Below are positions 57,319-64,000 of a DNA stretch of 64,000 nt, one piece after another (the first letter of the stretch is position 1; every line of letters starts with the position of its first letter). The notes beneath the pieces were generated by a model, which was not told where the DNA came from, made no database searches, and saw nothing but the letters and a program-made list of their open reading frames with translations. Location of the stretch: contig CATKHK010000029.1 of the NCBI GenBank assembly GCA_949751835.1, positions 310,001 to 374,000 on the forward strand. Reading direction: 5' to 3'. Position numbers and translations under genes: made by a program. The DNA is from Blepharisma japonicum (Eukaryota; Ciliophora; Heterotrichea; Heterotrichida; Blepharismidae).

Positions 57319-60300
57319 TTAATCTTCAAATTGTTTAAGAGGCTCAGAAATTCCTTCGCTGACACTCTTCAAAAGCGTATTTTTTAACCTCTTTTTGTCT
57401 CTTGGATTCAAAATTTGTTGAGTAGCTGTCAACTTCTTCATGAAATCCAAAGCCTTCCCAGTTTCTTTCGGAATTAAAATCCAATTGAAGAAACTTTTCA
57501 TTAATTCAAAATTTGTATCTAGAGACTTCTCAACTTCCTGTTCAAGAATTGATTTAGCTTGGAATGAAATCCTTATCATAGCTTCTTTAAATTCATCAAA
57601 ATTTAGCTCTAAAGCACTTTCTTTGTGCTTGGTTAAATATTTGAATATTTTAATAGCTTCATCATTTGACAAAAGTATTGGACATATATTAAATTGCCCC
57701 ACGAATTTATTAAATCCTGTCAATGGCAACGTTTCCACCGAGCTTGCCGCTTTGCAATAATAATTAAAGAGTACTTCTAATCCTCCTGTATACTCTGTGA
57801 ATAAGTTTTGTACTTCTTCATCAACAATTGCTACAGAAATTTTTTCATTGATTTTCCTTTCTTCTTCTCTTTTAACTCTGCCATCTTCAAGTGCTATTTT
57901 TGAGAGCCTTCTATGTGCCTCTTTTCTCACAATGTTTTCTTTTACTTTATTTTCTTCTATTACTACTAAATTCTTCTTTTCTTCTTTCTTTTTATCAAAA
58001 ACTTCAGTAAGCCTTTTATTGATCACTTTTAAGAACTCTTCTCTTTCTTTTTTCTTTTTTTCTTCTAGAGATGCTTTGGCTTGGATTTCTTCTTGTCTTT
58101 TTTTGGCCTCTTCTCCATCTTTTTTTGAGTGGAATTCTTTGATTTTTTTATCAATTTCAGCTTTTTCCTTTTCTTTTTGTTCTTTTTCTCGCTTTTTTCG
58201 CTGCCGAGAGAGTTCTTCTTCTCTTCGTTTGGCTTCCTCTTCTTCTTTCTGCTTCATTTCTTTTTCCATTCTTTCTCTTCTGAGCTGCTCTTCTAGCATT
58301 TGCTTTCTTTGTTTCCTCTTTGCTTCAGCTTTTTCTTGTTCTGTTTTAGCTTGGCTGACTTCATAGTCACGCTGCTCAGTGATTCTATTGGGAACTGAAC
58401 CAGCTGCTTTAGGATTTCTGCTAATTAATATGGGGTTATTGCTATCAACAGTATATACTAAGTCATCAAGAACTCTTGCACATTCTAAGAGTAAATCGTT
58501 TGAATAGTATGGAGATAGCTTATTTAAAGTTATCTTTATTCCTGGAGTAAGCTTTAGATATGCAGGCAATGGAAGAGCTTTATAAGCTGCCTTATGGGCT
58601 GGAACTCCTAACGATGACGATTTTTCTTGAATTTGTGGCTTTGTTAAAACTCCTCGTGCTCTTGTATAAGTTTCAATTTTTATAACTGGCTGAAGAAAAT
58701 GTGTATTTAAATAATCAAAAACAATGGAGTCCACAATTTCTGCGCATATCTTCTGACTTTCAGGAAGGTCCAGCTCATAAGGAATTTCATAGACTATTTT
58801 AAGCTCTTTGTCCTTGACTTTTTTGTAGCCTTCTGGGATTTCTGTGCTTGGATCCTTTAAAAGTAAATCATTTAGCATTGCAACTACTTCTCTGTCTCCT
58901 GCTCCTGGGTCAGGCTCCTCATAAACGTATTTAGGGACAGCAACACCTATTGAGGAATTCTTCATGTGCTCATATAATGCATTCATACAAATTGCAGATG
59001 GAAATTGTGATAAATTATTTGGGAATTTACTATAAATTATTAGTGAAAGTTGATACATAAATTGCATAAAATTGTCAAAATCCATAATTGTTCCATTGGC
59101 GTGAATTATCATGGCATAGAGTCTTTTGATATCTTCAGTAGAAATAATAGAATTTGTAATACCTTGCTCTCTAAGCAGCTTAGTTACTTGGCCTTCTGTC
59201 ATTATGCCAACTCTTTTATTTATACTGTCAAAGGTTTCTTTTTCTAGCATATCAGGTTTAGTTGCAGTCCCAGCGTATTTATTATATAATAGCTTTGACA
59301 CTCTTGTGTATTTTTTTATGATTATATTGATCATTTCTTGCTCATCTTCAGTTTCCTCGCTGATAGGCTTAATAGATATTTCATTTACCAATATAATTTG
59401 TTCTTTAATGAACACTGGCTGGTCATCATTTTTCCCTTCGACACCTAAAGCAATTCTTCTTTTTTCGATTTGATTTCTCAGTGCTCTTTTTTTCCTTTCG
59501 TCGTCTCTTTTTCTTTGCTCTGATTGAGCTCTTTCTTTGGCTTCTTTTTCGGCTCTTTTTTGCTTTAATTTTGCAATATCACTGAGTACTCTACCTCGAG
59601 GAATATTAGCAATGGTTGTCATTGTCCCTTTATTTATATCAGACACAGTGTCAGCTGATCTTGAAACCAAAGAGCTTGGATAATTTCTTCCAGAATCCGA
59701 AACAGGCACAATTGATCTTTGAGAAGTTTCATAAGACTCAATAAAGTAAGTTGGATCTCCAATGATTTCTAATAGGCCCATAATCCCTTTCATATTCAAT
59801 CCTGTCATTCTTTTGACTTCTCCATTGGCAAACACCAAAATATCTTTGACCAAAGAATTCATGTCTGAGTTCCCAAGCCTTAATATTTTCTCAATAAGCC
59901 CGAGTATCAAATTTTTCATATGTCTAAAATTTCTATCCTCTTCAATTTCATCTTTTGTAGGCGATTCTCTTCCACTTTCAGTTTTTTCTTTCATTTTTGT
60001 GTATAGAAGCTTTAACCCTAAATTGAAAAATTTAGCTAAATATTCCTGCATAGGATTGGAGTCTATAAATCGGCCAGCCATTAGCAAAAATGGAATTTCA
60101 GCTGCTTTTGCAAAAGCGACATCATTTAAATAAATACGGCCTAATACATCAATAGCTAGAACTGCATGCTTCAGCGTTAACATAGGATGTCTTGCACATG
60201 CTATGTAGTAGTCGAAGTCAGTTGTATTGTATTTTGGCTTTGCAAGTACTTGGAATTGCTTAGATACTGGTTCCATTAAGATTCCAATCGGGAGGCTTTG

Positions 60301-61767
60301 AATTTCTTCAAAAGTTACTATAAAATTTGAAAGCATAAATTCTCTGAGCCTGTCAAAAGAATAATTTTCAACAAGAGAGAAAGTAAGGGTTTTGTATATA
60401 ATTGGAGCATACGAGTTTCTGCAAGCAGAAAAACTAGAAAGTAAAGCAAAAAGTCTTCCAAAACAAAAAATTTTTAATCCTCTTGATTTTTCTCTGCAAG
60501 CTCGTTTTAGTATAGTTAAAATTGAATTTGCAGTTTCTTCATTATTTTCGATATAGACAGGAAACATGCATCAGATATCACATATAAAAGCTAAAGCACT
60601 CAATCTTTTAGGAGAAACCTTATCAGGGTCTGCTTCAGATTCTCTTAATCCCACTTCTACCCAATATTTTACCAGCCCTTGGATTTCGAACTGCGTTATT
60701 AATTCCAAGTCACTTATCATGTAAGGTAGCAAAGCCAGCAAACTATTAAAATATTTTGCCATTTCTCCATAATACTGCTGCAATTTTTCCCCAAAAAACT
60801 CAATTAGTCGATATCTTCCATATTCAACAAAAATATCAGCTACATAATTTGTCAGTTCGACTTTAAAGAAATCAAGGCCTTTTAAAATTTGAGTATAAGG
60901 ATCTTGAAGAAACCAACCCACGATTTGATCTTCTTCATTTCTCAAGTATGTTTTAATTCTCTCTAAAAACTTGCAGCACTGCTTCACAACTCCTACATCC
61001 TTGCTTTGCAAGCCTGGCTTAATAGAGTCCATGACTAAAGTCAAAGCTCCAGTATCAATTTCTTTTTCAATAAGCCTTGCTAAAATATCGGCACTTTCAG
61101 TTATTTTTTCATATCAGCTTATCACAGGATCAAACTGTCCTCTCAACCCCTTTACTAGCACTTGGTTCAAAAACTTCCCATTTTGTGTCAACAGCCCTGC
61201 ACTTTGCTTGATTGTTAATTGAAAACTCTGACAAAGTGATAATATTAAAAATTCCAAAGAACTTTGTGCCTCATCTAATGGGCACTCCACTTCTACGTTA
61301 TCCAACAATAAAGCTCCATCCGGGCTTATTTTTGGTTTGAATTTTTTCTTTTTTGGAATAATTTGTGAAGAGTCCTTGCTTAGTACCCTCTGCTCAATCT
61401 CATACAGACTCTTCAACACTTCCGTTACCATGGCTCGATCTCCAGCCACTATAAGTGCTTTCATATCTGAATCAATAGTAACTCCAACAGTTTCAAGAGC
61501 TCTGATTAAAACATTTCAGTTGTATAGTTTAGCTGCTGCTGAGCTTGTGTCTTTTAATGAATTTATTTCAGGCATTGGCGTTGCTTCTCTTTCTAACTTA
61601 TTAAGAACTTTATTGAGTCGTTTAATTAACGGGACAAATCTTAGTCCAGACTCAAATGCCTGTGCATCTAATTCGTGAATATAAATTTGTCCGTCTGATT
61701 CTAGAGGGGTTTGTTTTAAGACATTGAACTGTTGAAGTCATATATAAAGAGCCTCAGTTACTTCCAT
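57319..61767 (-). CDS. large CH-domain/EF-hand/coiled-coil protein
   Basis: 1482 residues through several TGA-Trp codons. The first 120 residues look like a calponin-homology domain (EALYIWLQQFNV, LYNWNVLIRALETVG). A long helical region follows (about 130-700), then an EF-hand-like region (about 800-890), a highly charged Lys/Glu coiled coil (about 1135-1330) and a second EF-hand-like region near the C-terminus. The layout is typical of axonemal or cytoskeletal proteins. Its ATG lies one base after the stop codon of the upstream ATP12 gene. Confidence 0.75.
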
Positions 61768-61768
61768 A

Positions 61769-62564
61769 TTATGAATTAAGGTTCTTAAATGAAATTAAGG
61801 TTTTGGCTGCTGCTAAGACTACTAGAGAGCTTAATTCATCTAAATCGTGGTGGCCTTCAACTTTGCCGTATGCTTCTATTTGTAAATCTTCTTCAAGACG
61901 GGCGCATTTTAAGGATTCTTCAATAGATAAAAACCCATCTAATAAAGACAAGCCAATACTAGTAGATTTTGCTATTGTGGTGGCTGCTTCTAAAGCGACA
62001 ATTTCAAAGTTGTCTAGGGTTTCTATGTGTTTTTGCAAGTTATCAAAGGATTCTTTAGAAATTTGTGGGGTAGAAAATCCTGAGCAGGTAGTGAGCTCAA
62101 TGCCGTATTTTTCTTTTACGTGATTAATCACTGGAGTAAAAAGATTGGTTTGACGGTCTGATTTTTCTTGTTCGTCTTCTCGATAACTAAATAAATAATA
62201 CTTGCCATATGCTGTCATTTTGTAAAAATTGATGGATTCGTTCAGTTAATTGTGGACGAATGCCTGTATGTGGAAGATCAATTGCGGTGGCTGAGAGTTG
62301 GAACTGAATAGAAATTACCAAAGGCATTGATGAAGTTCTTATGAATTTGTCTTGGACTTGCCATTCTGTTGCTACTCCTAAAGCTAATATTTCGGTAGGC
62401 AGAATTACAGAATTTCTTTCAGGTGTTTTTATTCCTCGGCCATCAAGTAGGACTTGAAAGCCTTTTTCTGTCTCTTTTACTCCTGCATGCTTATAGAATT
62501 TTTGCATGTAATCTCCTGTTTTTAAGTTTGGCATGTTGACAAAAGACCTGAAAATTCTTCTCAT
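61769..62564 (-). CDS. ATPAF2: ATP12 (ATPAF2) F1-ATPase assembly chaperone
   Basis: 258 residues from two exons. Exon 1 carries the N-terminal domain (GFQVLLDGRGIKTPERN, LGVATEWQVQDKF). Exon 2 carries the C-terminal domain (LFTPVINHVKEKYGIEL, LSLLDGFLSIEES). Frames differ between the exons. Removing 19 nt (62187-62205, GC...AG) gives NDSICYRED, which matches the family's DTICYR. ATP12 binds the F1 alpha subunit in the mitochondrial matrix during ATP synthase assembly. The start MRRIFRSFVNM is a plausible presequence. Confidence 0.87.
62187..62205 (-). other. 19-nt GC-AG intron (unusual)
   Basis: Coding-strand sequence gcaagtattatttatttag. Its 3' 15 bases alone form a canonical 15-nt GT-AG intron, but removing only those leaves the wrong frame; the 19-nt version restores ATP12 homology. 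A 4-base sequence error next to a normal intron is the alternative. Confidence 0.65.
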
Positions 62565-62829
62565 TTCTATGATCTCAAGTATTTAATATTAAATAAATTA
62601 AAAATGAAAATCCTGACATATCATTTAGGCTTAATTATTAAATTGCCTTTATTTATATTTCTATTTTAAACTCATACAACTTTTTGATCGATATCATTTC
62701 AAAAGTTATTATTCCAAAACCCTATTATCGTTAATTCTCCAATATTTTGAATAAGAACTTATTAAATTTTCCACACGTCACCATTTTCATGTTTTCAGCT
62801 TTTTGCAAATGAGCGGCTTGTAAAAATTA

Positions 62830-63900
62830 ATGGCTAGTCCTGACGAAGTGACAGTCTCAAGCACCCAAGGTTTTGGCAGACAAGTATCTCAAGTTGCCAC
62901 TCTTCTAGAGACAAAGAGACAAGCAAAAATCACAGCAATCAATTTAGCCATTCCTCATGCAGTAAATTTGGTTGAGCTCATCAAGCACAAAGTTAAAGGA
63001 ATCTACCAAGTTAATTCTTTTGAAAGAGTCCCTAACACCAACAAGACAAGAGTTGTCTTTTTATTAAGCCTAGATGCTTTGGACCAAACTAATAAAGGAT
63101 ATCAAGCACCTATTCCTGAAAGCCAAGTTGAATCGAAAACCTGGGATGAACTAAAAAATCCACCTGCAAGAAGGACTTTTGATGAAACAAAAAGACAAGA
63201 AACAACAACTAGAAAACCTGAGCAGCATCACAGAGAAGAGCATAAACAGAGCCAACCTAGAAGAGATAGATCTCATGAAGCCAAAACAAAAGAAGGAGAG
63301 GAAGAAACAAAGAGACCAAGCACTAGAACTCACGGCTCAACTGAAAGGCATGAGAGAGGGTCATCCAGAGGCTTCAGAAGTTCCAGAGGAGAAAGAGGCA
63401 GCAGAGGAAGAGGAAGAGGAAGAGGAAGAGGAGGCTACCAAAATGAAAGAAGAGCCCCTCCAGAGCAAGGAAAATATATCAGAGAAAAGCCTCATGAAGA
63501 AACAAAGAGAGAAGATAATGAAATTTTTGTAAGCACTATGGGTAACCCAAGCTTCTTCTTAAAGCAAGCTTTATTACTCCTCAAAAAAGATGGAAAGCGA
63601 GCCATTGTTATTAAAGCTAGTGGAGGAGCCATTCCAAAAGCAGTCAAAGTTGCTGAGGATGTTAAAAGATATGAATTAGGGCTGCACCAAATAAATAATT
63701 TCAGCAAGAGAAAAGTCCAGGTTTTATATCGTGCTCAAGAAGAAGGATTAGAAGACAAAACTATGGAAAGAGAATTAGAAGGACTTGAAATCACTCTTAG
63801 CAAAGACGAGCAAGATAAAACTCATCCAGGATACCAGGCTCCCCTTCCTGCAAGCCAGGTTAAGAGTATTTCGGTTGAAGAAGTAGAAAAATTAAGATAA
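62830..63900 (+). CDS. double Alba-domain protein with RGG linker
   Basis: 356 residues. Two Alba domains (about 20-95 and 230-335; LETKRQAKITAINLAIPHAV and IKASGGAIPKAVKVAEDV) flank a Glu/Arg-rich linker with an RGG/RG stretch (SRGRGRGRGRGGY, about 175-205). Both domains are followed by similar GYQAP(I/L)P(E/A)SQV tails, showing an internal duplication. Alba proteins bind RNA or DNA, in protists often in translational control. No intron; codon use suggests strong expression. Confidence 0.88.
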   Translation: MASPDEVTVSSTQGFGRQVSQVATLLETKRQAKITAINLAIPHAVNLVELIKHKVKGIYQVNSFERVPNTNKTRVVFLLSLDALDQTNKGYQAPIPESQVESKTWDELKNPPARRTFDETKRQETTTRKPEQHHREEHKQSQPRRDRSHEAKTKEGEEETKRPSTRTHGSTERHERGSSRGFRSSRGERGSRGRGRGRGRGGYQNERRAPPEQGKYIREKPHEETKREDNEIFVSTMGNPSFFLKQALLLLKKDGKRAIVIKASGGAIPKAVKVAEDVKRYELGLHQINNFSKRKVQVLYRAQEEGLEDKTMERELEGLEITLSKDEQDKTHPGYQAPLPASQVKSISVEEVEKLR

Positions 63901-64000
63901 GTCCCGTTTCGACTTAAATAAGCTAGAAAACATGGATTTAAATTAATCCCGACAATATATCAAATAATAGGAATAAGAAATTTAATTAAAGTTTAAATAA

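Noticed and set aside
57797-58366. 189-residue plus-strand open frame
   Set aside because: Ser/Phe-rich antisense shadow of the Lys/Glu-rich coiled coil on the minus strand.
1-64000. Many genes look like pseudogenes broken by TGA
   Set aside because: The TGA codons lie at Trp positions and the frame stays open through them; the code explains this.
1-64000. CRISPR arrays, insertion sequences, Shine-Dalgarno sites, telomere repeats
   Set aside because: None seen; this is eukaryotic chromosome-internal sequence.

Overview
The window is ciliate somatic (macronuclear-like) DNA. It is AT-rich, with densely packed genes on both strands. The genes read through only if TGA is decoded as tryptophan: in-frame TGA falls at conserved Trp positions of WD40, PH, K+-channel, myotubularin and CTD-phosphatase-like domains, and every confident gene ends in TAA or TAG. 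Genes are interrupted by spliceosomal introns of only 15 or 16 nt. Together these traits point to a heterotrich ciliate, most likely Blepharisma. No telomere is visible at either end, so this is an internal piece of a chromosome.

Region 1 (1-16.6 kb) is a head-to-tail array of three giant genes, the first cut by the window edge. Each encodes a P4-ATPase-like membrane module fused to a two-catalytic-domain class III cyclase, the alveolate guanylyl cyclase architecture. The ATPase half keeps the phosphorylatable Asp but has lost other core motifs. In the cyclase half the metal-binding aspartates sit in C2 and the Asn/Arg pair in C1.

Region 2 (16.7-23.2 kb) holds a divergent adenylate kinase, an SR-type RNA-binding protein, a GPR180/TMEM145-like seven-TM protein, two small proteins and an active-looking myotubularin with a 16-nt intron.

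Region 3 (23.2-26.7 kb) is a tandem pair of FLVCR-like MFS transporters sharing three intron positions. The second copy is broken by a 98-bp TA-flanked segment whose exact removal restores the paralogue's reading frame. It looks like a retained internal eliminated sequence (IES).

Region 4 (27-36 kb) is rich in mitochondrial and housekeeping genes: a presequence-bearing membrane protein, an oxoglutarate-type carrier, a TIM50/CTD-phosphatase-like protein, a glutathione peroxidase, a 2OG-Fe(II) oxygenase and a TPX2-like spindle protein. Region 5 (36-46 kb) has tRNA-Ala(AGC), an outer dynein arm docking coiled coil, a cyclic-nucleotide-binding K+ channel with a C-terminal zinc knuckle, a BAH-PHD protein and a SAPS-domain phosphatase regulator. 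Region 6 (46-64 kb) has a CFAP97-like protein, an ankyrin protein with an acylation signal, MED8, an EF-hand protein, a PH protein, p24/TMED, BCNT/SWC5, DAW1/ODA16, a Nup50-like protein, a long CH/EF-hand/coiled-coil protein, ATP12 with an odd 19-nt intron, and a double-Alba protein.

There is no operon logic. Functional themes are cyclic-nucleotide signalling (cyclases plus a CNBD channel), cilia and mitochondria. The strongest leads are the retained IES-like insert, the GC-AG micro-intron in ATP12, the cyclase array with a degenerate ATPase half, the zinc-knuckle channel and the altered adenylate kinase.
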